Under the pieces are notes generated by a model. That model saw only the letters and a program-made list of their open reading frames with translations, searched no databases and was not told the DNA's origin. From Candidatus Kryptoniota bacterium (GTDB taxonomy: Bacteria > Bacteroidota > Ignavibacteria > Kryptoniales > JAKASW01), in NCBI GenBank assembly GCA_036567965.1, contig DATCTN010000021.1, positions 134,906 to 198,905 on the forward strand: a DNA stretch of 64,000 nucleotides. Reading direction: 5' to 3'. Numbering within the stretch: the first letter of the stretch is position 1; the number at the start of each line of letters is the position of its first letter. Below are positions 23,580 through 31,908 of this stretch, piece after piece. The position numbers and the translations under genes were made by a program.

Positions 23580-24138
23580 TGTCCTGGTGAATTTGCCCGA
23601 TTTTCTGCTCGGGAAAATCGAACCGAACCTGAAGAGGTACATCGAAGACCATCTTGAATCTTGCGCGGACTGCCGGGAGGAGCTCGAGGAGCTTCGCAGA
23701 CCCGCTGCCGTCCTCGGTGGACTATCCGACGAAGTATATCCCGAGTCATTCTGGCAGGAAATGCGAGCCTCGATCATGGAAAGTGTTTCGGCTCCGAGGA
23801 GAAGCGCCTGGCGGATTCCGGTTTTTGCCGGAAGCCTCGCTGCGTTCGTTCTCCTGATCGGCTTCGGAATATACAGGGTCGTCTTTCCGCCTGTCTCAAC
23901 TACCCGGAGTGTCACTGCGTTGGCGTCTACGCTCCCGACCGATGAGATTGTCTCTCTTCCAAGCTTGAATACCAACTACACGGAAGCTGCATCGACTCAG
24001 ACCGACGGGCTTGAAGAAATGGACGCTGTGGACGACTCCGTCCAGCAAGCGGTGCTGAGATCGATGTGGACGTCGGTTGCCGATTCCACCGGCTCGTTGG
24101 ACAACGTCGATCTTTCCTCGAACCCCATCTTCAACTAA
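23566..24138 (+). CDS. Anti-sigma factor with zinc-binding N-terminus and one membrane helix
   Basis: 190 residues. An N-terminal ZAS-type motif with His29-x3-Cys33-x2-Cys36 plus Cys3 (MQCDDVL...HLESCADC) binds the sigma factor. There is a single membrane helix at about 85-106 (GSLAAFVLLIGFGIY) and a ~84-residue extracytoplasmic tail rich in Ser/Thr/Asp. It holds the sigma factor at the membrane until signalled, probably by cleavage. It is followed after ten bases by a periplasmic protein gene. Confidence 0.92.
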   Translation: MQCDDVLVNLPDFLLGKIEPNLKRYIEDHLESCADCREELEELRRPAAVLGGLSDEVYPESFWQEMRASIMESVSAPRRSAWRIPVFAGSLAAFVLLIGFGIYRVVFPPVSTTRSVTALASTLPTDEIVSLPSLNTNYTEAASTQTDGLEEMDAVDDSVQQAVLRSMWTSVADSTGSLDNVDLSSNPIFN

Positions 24139-24148
24139 TAGGAGTACT

Positions 24149-24628
24149 ATGAAGAGAATTGTTATAGCTTTCGCAGTTGTGGCACTCCAGGTGTCCCTTG
24201 TGACGGGGCAGGAAATGAGGAACAATGCGCCCGAGGTTCGAAGACAGCTCGAGCAGATCAAGATCTGGCAGATGACTAAAGAAATGGATCTCCCCACAGG
24301 CAAAGCGGAGAAGTTCTTTCCTCTGTATAATGACTACACGACCAAATTGAAGGGAGTAACGGCCGACAGGCGCGATGCCATTCGGAATCTTGATACGGCG
24401 GTGGACAACCAGCTCAGCGACGCTCAGATCCAAAAAGGAATTCAGAAAATAATGGACCTTGACTATCAGCTCGCCGACATCCACGCGAAGTTCCTGCAGT
24501 CGCTCGGTGGAATACTGTCCCCCGTCGAGATTGCGAGATACCTGGTGTTCGAACAGAAATTCGACAGGGAGATCAGGGACCGGATAAGGGTTATGCTCAG
24601 GCAAAGGATGAGAGGTCCGGAGCGCTGA
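24149..24628 (+). CDS. Periplasmic helical protein, Spy/CpxP-like in character
   Basis: 159 residues from ATG 24149 with GGAG upstream. A signal peptide runs to ~21 (VALQVSLVTGQE). The mature protein is almost all charged helix: WQMTKEMDLPTGKAEKFFPL, ADRRDAIRNLD, LDYQLADIHAKFLQSLGGIL. It ends in RVMLRQRMRG. The length, the helical repeat layout and its place behind a sigma/anti-sigma pair suggest a Spy-like envelope chaperone or sensor; LTxxQ motifs are degenerate, so this is inference. Confidence 0.8.
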   Translation: MKRIVIAFAVVALQVSLVTGQEMRNNAPEVRRQLEQIKIWQMTKEMDLPTGKAEKFFPLYNDYTTKLKGVTADRRDAIRNLDTAVDNQLSDAQIQKGIQKIMDLDYQLADIHAKFLQSLGGILSPVEIARYLVFEQKFDREIRDRIRVMLRQRMRGPER

Positions 24629-24649
24629 TCCAGCTGCGATTCTTTTTTT
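24624..24649 (+). terminator. Possible Rho-independent terminator after the sigma operon
   Basis: A short stem GCTG/CAGC with loop ATC (24624-24634) is followed by CTGCGATTC-like bases and seven T (24643-24649). It overlaps the stop codon of the preceding gene. The stem is short, so the call is weak. Confidence 0.3.
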
Positions 24650-24703
24650 AATTCCCGCCGCTTTATCTTAAATTTCTTCTCATCTAGCGAATGAAAATAA
24701 TAC

Positions 24704-25645
24704 GTGTGGTTGATATTGAGATCTAGAGTTCTTTTACGCCTTGCCATGCTTTTGGACGTCATAGCAACTGTCAGGATATTCCTGAACCGCGCAGCGAATG
24801 AAGGGGATCAGATGGTATTCCCCTTTGCGCATGATTTGATTTTGGGGTGTGTAGTTCTGTTTGCTGTAGCAACCGCCGAGTTTTCCACAAGGCGGAATAA
24901 TTTTCAAGTGACGGCGGCGTTTGGTCTCAGCGCTGTTGTCTTCTTTGCCTCTACGTTTCCGATGCTCTCCGAATCGCCTCTCAAAGACCCCGCATCTGTC
25001 GCTGCGTATGTTTCAATCGTGGTACAGCTTGCGGGCGTGATCTGTGCAACTTTGGCAGTGCGGTCGGGGCTGAATCGCATCGCCATCATTGCCGTTTTCC
25101 TTTTCGCCGGCTTGACAGCTGCGGGGTTCATGTATACTTTCAGCAGCGACGGGACGAACAATGACAACCGGGATGCGGATGCCGCAGTCGTACTGGGCGC
25201 TTCGGTCTGGGGTAAGCAAACACCGAGCCCACTCCTCAAAGGAAGATTGGACGCCGCATTGAAATTATATAATTTGGGACGCGTCTCGAAAATTGTCGTG
25301 ACAGGAGGAACTAAGAGATTCGGTACCGTTGAATCGGCAGTGGAGCAAAGATATCTCATCGAAAATGGAATTCCTCCTTCGTCAGTTATTGCGGAACAAT
25401 CCACACTTAGTACTTCGGATCAGGCGAAGTTCATAAAGGATCGCGTAATGGGATCCCTTAAAATGAAGAATGTTGAAGTTGTCACCGACAGCTGGCACCT
25501 TCCAAGGATCCTGTTGATGTGCGGATGGGAAAACATTTCTGTCACAGGAATCGCGAGCAACTACAGGATGCAGTGGCCAAGCGAGTTGTACTACCGGGTA
25601 AGGGAATCCGCTGCTCTTCAGGTATATTTGCTTTTCGGAGTTTGA
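24704..25645 (+). CDS. YdcF/ElyC-family membrane protein (DUF218 domain)
   Basis: 313 residues, GTG start at 24704; a later start at the Met of AMLLDVIATV is possible. Residues 1-145 hold four or five hydrophobic helices. From ~158 a DUF218 domain follows: AAVVLGASVWGKQTPSPLLKG, VVTGGTKRFGTVESAVEQRYL, ESTLSTSDQA-like and VVTDSWHLPR. Relatives act on envelope polysaccharide or carrier-lipid metabolism (ElyC, SanA) with uncertain chemistry. Confidence 0.85.
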   Translation: MWLILRSRVLLRLAMLLDVIATVRIFLNRAANEGDQMVFPFAHDLILGCVVLFAVATAEFSTRRNNFQVTAAFGLSAVVFFASTFPMLSESPLKDPASVAAYVSIVVQLAGVICATLAVRSGLNRIAIIAVFLFAGLTAAGFMYTFSSDGTNNDNRDADAAVVLGASVWGKQTPSPLLKGRLDAALKLYNLGRVSKIVVTGGTKRFGTVESAVEQRYLIENGIPPSSVIAEQSTLSTSDQAKFIKDRVMGSLKMKNVEVVTDSWHLPRILLMCGWENISVTGIASNYRMQWPSELYYRVRESAALQVYLLFGV

Positions 25646-25689
25646 CTCATGGATCGCGTTCGAGGAAATGAGACGGTTTTGAATAGAAT

Positions 25690-26157
25690 ATGACTTCACA
25701 GAGAAGACTTGCGCGAGAACGTGTCTTGCAGGCGCTTTACGCCTACGATCTTTCCCGATCCGCACCCGATTTCCTGAGCGAGGATATTTTCAAAGACATC
25801 GAGAACAGTACCGCGCTGGAATTTGCCAAGAAACTCTTCCGCGATACGCTTGAGAACATGCCTGCGATAGATCCAGTCCTTCAGGCACATCTTGATCATT
25901 GGGATATCTCAAGGGTCAATCCAATCGATCGAGGCCTGCTGAGAATGGGTGTCGCAGAAATTCTTTATTCTCCAGAGATTCCCACTAAGGTGACAATGAA
26001 CGAGATTATAGAGCTCGCGAAGCGATACAGTACCGAAGAAAGTCCGAAGTTTGTAAATGGTATCCTCGACGCGGCTTTGCGACAGCTCGACAGTGAAGGG
26101 AAGGTGGTGAAAGAGGGAAGGGGTCTAATCAATACTTCTACAAAAAAGAAATCATGA
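25690..26157 (+). CDS. nusB: Transcription antitermination protein NusB
   Basis: 155 residues. All-helical NusB fold: RRLARERVLQALYAYDLS, LDHWDISRVNPIDRGLLRMG, IPTKVTMNEIIELAKRYS, KFVNGILD. With NusE (S10) it binds boxA and drives rRNA antitermination. A Lys-rich tail extends beyond the usual end. The next gene starts four bases before its stop codon ends (ATGA). Confidence 0.96.
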   Translation: MTSQRRLARERVLQALYAYDLSRSAPDFLSEDIFKDIENSTALEFAKKLFRDTLENMPAIDPVLQAHLDHWDISRVNPIDRGLLRMGVAEILYSPEIPTKVTMNEIIELAKRYSTEESPKFVNGILDAALRQLDSEGKVVKEGRGLINTSTKKKS

Positions 26158-27416
26158 CGGGACAGTCATATTCCCGGCTCACGATCTTTTCCTGGGCGCT
26201 CTTCGATTACGCGCGTACTTCTTTTTCCGTAATGGTGAAGACTGTCGGTTACGCCCTTTACTTCCGCGAGATAGTAGCGGCCGGAACTTCCCGGGGCGAT
26301 TTTTATTGGGGACTGGCCGACAGCATCTCGATGGTAATCGCCGCTTGCCTGTCGCCTATCCTCGGAGCGGCAAGCGACTATTCCCACAGGAAGAAAAGGT
26401 TCCTCATCGTCTTCTCTTCTATCTGTGTTTTTGGTACCGCGCTTCTGTATCAAATACAGCGCGGCATGGTTCTGCCGGGAATGCTGGTCTTCATCGCTGC
26501 CAATGTGGGTTTTCAGGGGGGGTATACATTCTACGACGCGTTCCTCCCCGAGATTGCGCCGAAACATATTTACGGCCGCGTCTCCGGCTATGGATTCGCT
26601 ATGGGTTACCTGGGCGCGCTTTCCATTCTTGCAGTAGCTTTCCCATTCATCAAGGGAGGTTTCGCGCCTTCGAATATCATGAATTTCAGATTCAGCTTTC
26701 TCATAGCCGCGGTCTTCTTCGCTGTCTTTGCCATACCTGCTTTTCTCAGATTGCGTGATCACACAGGCGTGTACCACCATAAACTTCCGTACTTCCGTCT
26801 CGGTTTTCGCCGCGCGGTCAGGACGTTCAAGAGACTTGGCAAACATAAAAACCTCGCCCGGTTCCTTCTTTCTTTCTTCCTTTACATCGATGGTGTGAAC
26901 ACTGTAATATTTTTCTCGGCACTATATGCGCGCGGCACACTCGGGTTCAGCCCTGTCGAAGTAATAGTCTTCTTTATCGTGGCACAGACAACCGCAGTCA
27001 TCGGTTCCGTTGTATTCGGAATCCTTACTGACCATTGGGGACCGAAGAAGAGCATTACCATAACGCTTGTGATCTGGATCGGCGTCGTGCTCTCGGCGTT
27101 TTTCATCGAGACGAAGACACAGTTTTATATTATCGGTCTGTTTGCAGGATTGGCGATCGGCTCGTCGCAGTCGTCGAGCAGAAGCCTAATGGCGCTACTT
27201 ACTCCGGGGGAACATGCGGCTGAGTTCTTCGGCTTCTACGACGGCATCGCTGGAAATGCTTCTGCGATCATGGGACCTCTCACATTTGGAGCAATTTCAA
27301 GCTTCACAGGAAGTCAGCGGATCGCGGTCCTGTCTGTACTGATATTTTTTGTCGGTGGTCTTATATTGCTTCGACAGGTCAAAGTAGAATGGCACAGCAG
27401 ATCCGAACCGGAATGA
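26154..27416 (+). CDS. UMF1-type major facilitator transporter (Atg22-like)
   Basis: 420 residues, twelve hydrophobic helices. The opening FSWALFDYARTSFSVMVKT and the loop SPILGAASDYSHRKKRFL are typical of the UMF1/Atg22 branch, followed by APKHIYGRVSGYGFAMGYLGA and SSQSSSRSLMALLTP. Substrate unknown (Atg22 exports amino acids in yeast). It overlaps nusB by four bases. Confidence 0.9.
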   Translation: MTGQSYSRLTIFSWALFDYARTSFSVMVKTVGYALYFREIVAAGTSRGDFYWGLADSISMVIAACLSPILGAASDYSHRKKRFLIVFSSICVFGTALLYQIQRGMVLPGMLVFIAANVGFQGGYTFYDAFLPEIAPKHIYGRVSGYGFAMGYLGALSILAVAFPFIKGGFAPSNIMNFRFSFLIAAVFFAVFAIPAFLRLRDHTGVYHHKLPYFRLGFRRAVRTFKRLGKHKNLARFLLSFFLYIDGVNTVIFFSALYARGTLGFSPVEVIVFFIVAQTTAVIGSVVFGILTDHWGPKKSITITLVIWIGVVLSAFFIETKTQFYIIGLFAGLAIGSSQSSSRSLMALLTPGEHAAEFFGFYDGIAGNASAIMGPLTFGAISSFTGSQRIAVLSVLIFFVGGLILLRQVKVEWHSRSEPE

Positions 27417-27420
27417 GGAA

Positions 27421-27831
27421 ATGATTTTAAATCTAATTTCGTTAATGATAATGTCTATGATTGCTCAATCTGGTAATTCCCAGAAGTACGTCGGAGTCGA
27501 AATAAGTCCTGCAACTTTAGAGGTTGCGAACGGCAAGGAGTTCTTTCTCTCGTTGTCATTGAAACCATCGGAAGGGATTCATTTAAATGCAGAACCTCCG
27601 GTGACGATCAAATCAGCCGACAGTGTGAAGTTCAGCATCGACAGCTTTTCAAAGACCGGAGAGTATCTGGACAGCTCGAAGCCGCTGAGAGTAAAATGCA
27701 TTGCGTCTGGATTGAAATCCGGCACTCACACGGTAATCGTAGAGATAACCTATACCTATTGCTCTTCGAAAGAAGGTTGGTGCAGGATGGCGAAAGACAG
27801 GCGTTCAATTGACCTGAGAGTAAAATCGTAA
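27421..27831 (+). CDS. Secreted protein resembling the N-terminal (alpha) domain of DsbD
   Basis: 136 residues with a signal peptide to ~20. The beta-sandwich ends in VEITYTYCSSKEGWCRMAKDR, where the two cysteines are spaced as in the DsbD alpha-domain disulfide (typically C-x5-6-C before a Pro/Lys stretch). The transmembrane and thioredoxin-like domains of DsbD are absent. It may receive electrons from a partner elsewhere or be a structural remnant. GAGGAA precedes ATG; it is tightly packed with lpxH. Confidence 0.65.
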   Translation: MILNLISLMIMSMIAQSGNSQKYVGVEISPATLEVANGKEFFLSLSLKPSEGIHLNAEPPVTIKSADSVKFSIDSFSKTGEYLDSSKPLRVKCIASGLKSGTHTVIVEITYTYCSSKEGWCRMAKDRRSIDLRVKS

Positions 27832-28569
27832 TTGAAGCCCGTCTATTTCATTTCTGACATTCATCTCGGAGCGCCTTCCATCGGGAAAGAATTCGATTTG
27901 AAACGAAAGAATGAATTGTTGAAGTTCCTGAGTATTGTAGGTGAAAAGGGAAGCCGCCTCATTATCGTCGGCGACTTGTTTGACTTTTGGTACGAGTACA
28001 GATATGTTATTCCGAAGGATTATTTTTGGCTTTACGCCAAGATCAGAGAACTTGCCGACCGGGGAGTGAAAATTGATTATGTCGCAGGGAATCACGATTT
28101 CGCACAAGGACAGTTTTTTTCCGAGTCATTGGGCATGAGAGTGTTTCAGGACGGCTTTACAGAGGAGATAAACGACAAGAAATTTCTTGTGATCCATGGC
28201 GACGGACTTGCATTGCGGGATAAAGGGTACAGGATGCTGAAGAAGGTTCTTCGAAACGGATTCGTTCGTCGAATGATAAAGTGGATTCATCCGGATGTGG
28301 GGTTCGCACTCGCGCGGACTTTCTCGAAAAAAAGTAGGGAGTACACGACGAACAAGGATTTCGGCGAGACCGATGGAATGATGCAATACGCGGAAAGGAA
28401 ACTCCGGGAAGGCTATGACTACGTGATAATGGGTCACAATCATGTCCCGAAAGTCGAGAGATTCGGCAAAGGAATGTACATTAACCTTGGTGACTGGTTG
28501 AAGAATTTTACTTACGGTATTTTTGAAGACGGAACGATGCATTTGATGAAATGGGAATTTGAACGATGA
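27832..28569 (+). CDS. lpxH: UDP-2,3-diacylglucosamine diphosphatase-like metallophosphoesterase
   Basis: 245 residues. Calcineurin-like metal site: SDIHLG (DxH), IIVGDLFDFWYEY (GDxxD), VAGNHD, IHGDG and MGHNHVPKV. The length and the FDFWYEY signature fit LpxH, which hydrolyses UDP-diacylglucosamine to lipid X in lipid A synthesis at the inner membrane. TTG start directly after the previous stop. The penicillin-binding protein gene starts within its stop (ATGA), which links two envelope functions. Confidence 0.87.
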   Translation: MKPVYFISDIHLGAPSIGKEFDLKRKNELLKFLSIVGEKGSRLIIVGDLFDFWYEYRYVIPKDYFWLYAKIRELADRGVKIDYVAGNHDFAQGQFFSESLGMRVFQDGFTEEINDKKFLVIHGDGLALRDKGYRMLKKVLRNGFVRRMIKWIHPDVGFALARTFSKKSREYTTNKDFGETDGMMQYAERKLREGYDYVIMGHNHVPKVERFGKGMYINLGDWLKNFTYGIFEDGTMHLMKWEFER

Positions 28570-30839
28570 AATGGCGCTACACCAAGGAAGAAATGGAAAG
28601 GTACTTCAACGACCCTGAATACCGGAAGTCGTCAAGAAGGAAGAAGAAGGAATTGACAAGAAACAATCGCGCGGTAAGACTCGGTGCGCTGATAGCGGTC
28701 GTAGTGCTATTTATCGGCTATGTAGTGTATGTGGTCAGCGGCCTTCCTTCGCTCGAGGAGCTCGAGAATCCAAAACCGGAGCTGGCAACAAGAGTGATTT
28801 CCGCCGACGGGCAAGTGATAGACCAGTTCTTCCTGACGAATCGCGCGGCCGTCGATGTCAACGAGGTCCCGCATTATGTTATCGACGCTCTGATTTCAAC
28901 TGAGGACAAGAAATTCTACTCGCATTGGGGGATCGACCCGATTAGGATATTGAGCGCGATGGCGATCGACGTCGTCCATCTTAGAGCCAAAGAGGGCGCG
29001 AGCACGATTACTCAGCAGCTTGCCCGAAACCTTTACCTATCGCAGGAAGTCTCACTGACGAGAAAAATCAGAGAAGCCGTTACCGCAGTTCAGATCGAGC
29101 GCACTTACACGAAACAAGAAATTCTTGCAATGTATTTGAATGTCGCCTACTTCGGGAGGGGCGTCTATGGCCTTGAATCCGCGTCGCAACTTTATTTCGA
29201 CAAATCATCTTCCGACCTTACGCTCCCGCAAGCGGCGCTATTGATTGGAATGCTCCGCTCACCGGGTAGATACGACCCGCTTGAGCATCCGAGCCGCGCG
29301 CTGACGGTGAGAGACGTCGTGTTGAAGAACTTATTTGAAGATGGAAAGATCTCCGATACGACTTACGAAGACGCGAAGAAGATGCCGCTTGATGTAAAAT
29401 ACCATGGCCCATCGACGGGTCTCGCTCCGCATTTTGTCGAGATGATAAGGCAGGACCTGGAAAAGAAAGCAGAGAAATACGGTTTCGACATCTACCGGGA
29501 CGGTCTTACCGTCTACACCACTCTCGATTCGAGGATGCAGGCGTACGCTGATAGTGCAGTGGACCAGCATATCCGCGATTATCAGAAACTTTTCGATTCG
29601 AGGTGGGACTGGACCACAAACCAGGCGACTCTCCATACAGCCATCGACAAGGCGATAAAGGAACTTCCGCAGTACCGTGATGCCGTGAGTGAGGACGAGC
29701 GGAATATGATCTACAGCACTCTTGAAACGAGCCAATCGTTCATTGATTCCGTCAAGAAGGCTGAACAGACAATTCAAGTCGGTTTTGTCTGCATCGATCC
29801 GAAGACAGGCTACATAAAAGCTCTTGTAGGCGCCTCGAACTACCGGCAGTTCCGTTATGGGCTGAATCATGTCACACAGATAGAGCGTCAGCCGGGATCG
29901 GCGTTTAAGCCGTTCATTTACTCCGTGGCAATTGATAATGGATACGCGCCCTCTTATAAACTTCTCAATCAGCCTGTGACGATCGTAATGCCTGACGGCA
30001 CGCGGTGGTCGCCGAGAAACGCGGACGGGTCGTTCGGCGGTGAGGTGACGATTCGGGAAGCGCTTGCGCGTTCGATTAATGTCGTTTCGGTGCGTGCCAT
30101 CCAGGAAATCGCGCCGGTAAACCAGGTGATTGATTACGCGCACCGAATGGGAATCTCAACTTACATTCCGCCGTATGCTTCGATCGCGATGGGAACCAAT
30201 ATGGTCATACCGATTCAACTGGTCTCCGCATTTGGAGTTTTTTCCGACGAGGGCGTTCTCACAAAACCGATCGCAATTTTGAGAATCGAAGACAAGAATG
30301 GAAACGTGATCGAGCAGAACCAGACTCAATCCACGGAGGTCCTGAGCAAGCAGACCGCGTACCTGATGACAGACATGTTGAGAGGCGTGGTTAACGGTGG
30401 AACCGGTTCACGCGTGCGAAGCTCGTTCTTCCTTGACGCAGCCGGAAAGACAGGCACGACTCAGGATTTCGGCGACGCGTGGTTTGTAGGCTACACTCCA
30501 CAACTTGTGGCGGGAGTATGGGTCGGGTTCGACGACGACAGAATTCATTTCACGGATTGGGATGGTCAAGGCGGACGCGCCGCGGCCCCAATCTGGGGAA
30601 TGTTCATGAAGTATGCTTACGACGACCGTGACATCGGACTGCCTATCAGCTCTTTTGTGCAGCCAGACGGCGTGGTAAGCGCGACGATCTGTGTTCAAAC
30701 CGGAAAGATCGCTACCGAGTTCTGCCCGCAGAAGGTCCAGGAGATCTTTAACGCGAAGTACCTTCCCCCTGTTTGCGATGTGCACACATCACCTAATCAG
30801 CAGGCAGTATCGCAGCCTGATGGAAGAATAGGTTACTGA
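28566..30839 (+). CDS. Class A penicillin-binding protein (bifunctional peptidoglycan synthase, PBP1A type)
   Basis: 757 residues. Cytosolic basic N-terminus, one membrane helix (~36-58), GT51 transglycosylase domain (TEDKKFYSHWGID, GASTITQQLARNLYLS, LNVAYFGRGVYG), then a transpeptidase with SAFKPF (SxxK), SIN (SxN) and KTGTTQDFGDAWFVGYTP (KTG). It builds glycan strands and cross-links peptides in the periplasm. A C-terminal Cys-containing tail (CVQTGKIATEFCP, CDVH) is usual for this branch. Confidence 0.95.
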   Translation: MKWRYTKEEMERYFNDPEYRKSSRRKKKELTRNNRAVRLGALIAVVVLFIGYVVYVVSGLPSLEELENPKPELATRVISADGQVIDQFFLTNRAAVDVNEVPHYVIDALISTEDKKFYSHWGIDPIRILSAMAIDVVHLRAKEGASTITQQLARNLYLSQEVSLTRKIREAVTAVQIERTYTKQEILAMYLNVAYFGRGVYGLESASQLYFDKSSSDLTLPQAALLIGMLRSPGRYDPLEHPSRALTVRDVVLKNLFEDGKISDTTYEDAKKMPLDVKYHGPSTGLAPHFVEMIRQDLEKKAEKYGFDIYRDGLTVYTTLDSRMQAYADSAVDQHIRDYQKLFDSRWDWTTNQATLHTAIDKAIKELPQYRDAVSEDERNMIYSTLETSQSFIDSVKKAEQTIQVGFVCIDPKTGYIKALVGASNYRQFRYGLNHVTQIERQPGSAFKPFIYSVAIDNGYAPSYKLLNQPVTIVMPDGTRWSPRNADGSFGGEVTIREALARSINVVSVRAIQEIAPVNQVIDYAHRMGISTYIPPYASIAMGTNMVIPIQLVSAFGVFSDEGVLTKPIAILRIEDKNGNVIEQNQTQSTEVLSKQTAYLMTDMLRGVVNGGTGSRVRSSFFLDAAGKTGTTQDFGDAWFVGYTPQLVAGVWVGFDDDRIHFTDWDGQGGRAAAPIWGMFMKYAYDDRDIGLPISSFVQPDGVVSATICVQTGKIATEFCPQKVQEIFNAKYLPPVCDVHTSPNQQAVSQPDGRIGY

Positions 30840-30873
30840 GGCAGACTTAAGTTAACAAGGCCGCAGGGCGCGA

Positions 30874-31665
30874 TTAGAAGAGGCCTCTATATGCGCCGCC
30901 ATCGAATTGTATAGTTGCTCCGGTGATGTAACCGTTCTTCTCGGAACAAAGGAAAGCAACAACGCTCGCGAATTCTTCAGGCGTTCCAAGTCTTCCCATC
31001 GGAATCTCCTTGACGATGTTCTGTAAGGCCGCCTCTTTTGTAATGCCCCTCTTTGCAGCAGTTTCTTCCAGAAGGTAATCCACTCGCTTTGTAGATACGT
31101 AGTATGGTGCGATGTTGTTTATGAGGATGTTGTCTTTCGCGACTTGCTGCGAAACCGATTTTGCAAAACCGACAACCGCGGCGCGAACGGAATTGGACAG
31201 GAGAAGATTATCCGCCGGTTGTTTGACAGTCAGTGAAGTTATGTTGACTATTCGTCCCCACTTTTGCTTCTGCATAATTGGGAGAGACTTCCTGATGAGC
31301 CGAACAGTACTCATGAGGTTCAAGTCAATTGCGTTGAGCCACTGTTCGTCGTTGAAGTCCGCTAAGTTTCCCGCCGGCGGCCCTCCTGCGTTGGCGACAA
31401 GCACATGGACACTACCCAACTCTTTTTCGACTTGATCGAATAATTTCTCAATGTCTTCAGGTTTTGTAAGGTCGCACTGAAGAGCGACAGGCGTTCTCCC
31501 GGTGGCACTCTTTATCTCTTCCGTTGCATCGTGGAGATTTTGTTTATGACGGCCGTTAATGACCACATTGGCGCCTTCACTGGAAAGTGCTAGCGCCACC
31601 GCCTTTCCAAGACCCTTCGTGGACGCCGCCACTATTGCTGTCTTTCCTCTTAGTCCGAGATCCAT
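30874..31665 (-). CDS. SDR-fold oxidoreductase lacking the canonical YxxxK pair
   Basis: 263 residues. Rossmann cofactor site AASTKGLGKAVA, then LVANAGGPPAGN and NITSLTVKQP (Ser144). At the usual Tyr-x3-Lys position the sequence reads SNSVR (157-161), so both catalytic residues are changed. I recall a subgroup of FabG-like proteins with this LLLSNS-RAAVVG pattern; the reaction is unknown. The C-terminus GYITGATIQFDGG is normal. Ribosome-binding site AAGGAG before ATG 31665. Confidence 0.88.
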   Translation of the reverse strand: MDLGLRGKTAIVAASTKGLGKAVALALSSEGANVVINGRHKQNLHDATEEIKSATGRTPVALQCDLTKPEDIEKLFDQVEKELGSVHVLVANAGGPPAGNLADFNDEQWLNAIDLNLMSTVRLIRKSLPIMQKQKWGRIVNITSLTVKQPADNLLLSNSVRAAVVGFAKSVSQQVAKDNILINNIAPYYVSTKRVDYLLEETAAKRGITKEAALQNIVKEIPMGRLGTPEEFASVVAFLCSEKNGYITGATIQFDGGAYRGLF

Positions 31666-31676
31666 TCTTAGGCTCC

Positions 31677-31891
31677 TTACGTCGTATCGAAGATTTTTTT
31701 TGCGATCAGTATTGCTTCCTTTGCCGCGTCAATAGTGAGGAAGGTGAAATCAGAACTATGAAGATAATTCCACGCCTAATTCACATGCGAAATTATTTCG
31801 GGAGATTCAAACTTTCAAGTATTGAATACCCGCGAAAAGCGTACTCGATATCAGAAAAGAACATTTCGTGGACAGCGCTAAGCAGCTCGAG
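31677..31891 (-). pseudogene. Decayed small ORF of unknown identity (possibly HEPN-like)
   Basis: Two open stretches in different frames look coding. Upstream (31891 downwards) reads LELLSAVHEMFFSDIEYAFR to LNLPK. After a one-base frame change and a TAG it continues AWNYLHSSDFTFLTIDAAKE and AILIAKKIF, ending at TAA (31677-31679), just before the SDR ribosome-binding site. The final helix with DAAKEAILIAKKI recalls the C-terminal helix of HEPN-domain proteins; this is a guess from pattern. No start codon or ribosome-binding site was found, so it is a remnant. Confidence 0.35.
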
Positions 31892-31908
31892 TCAGGATGA
31901 TTGGATCG

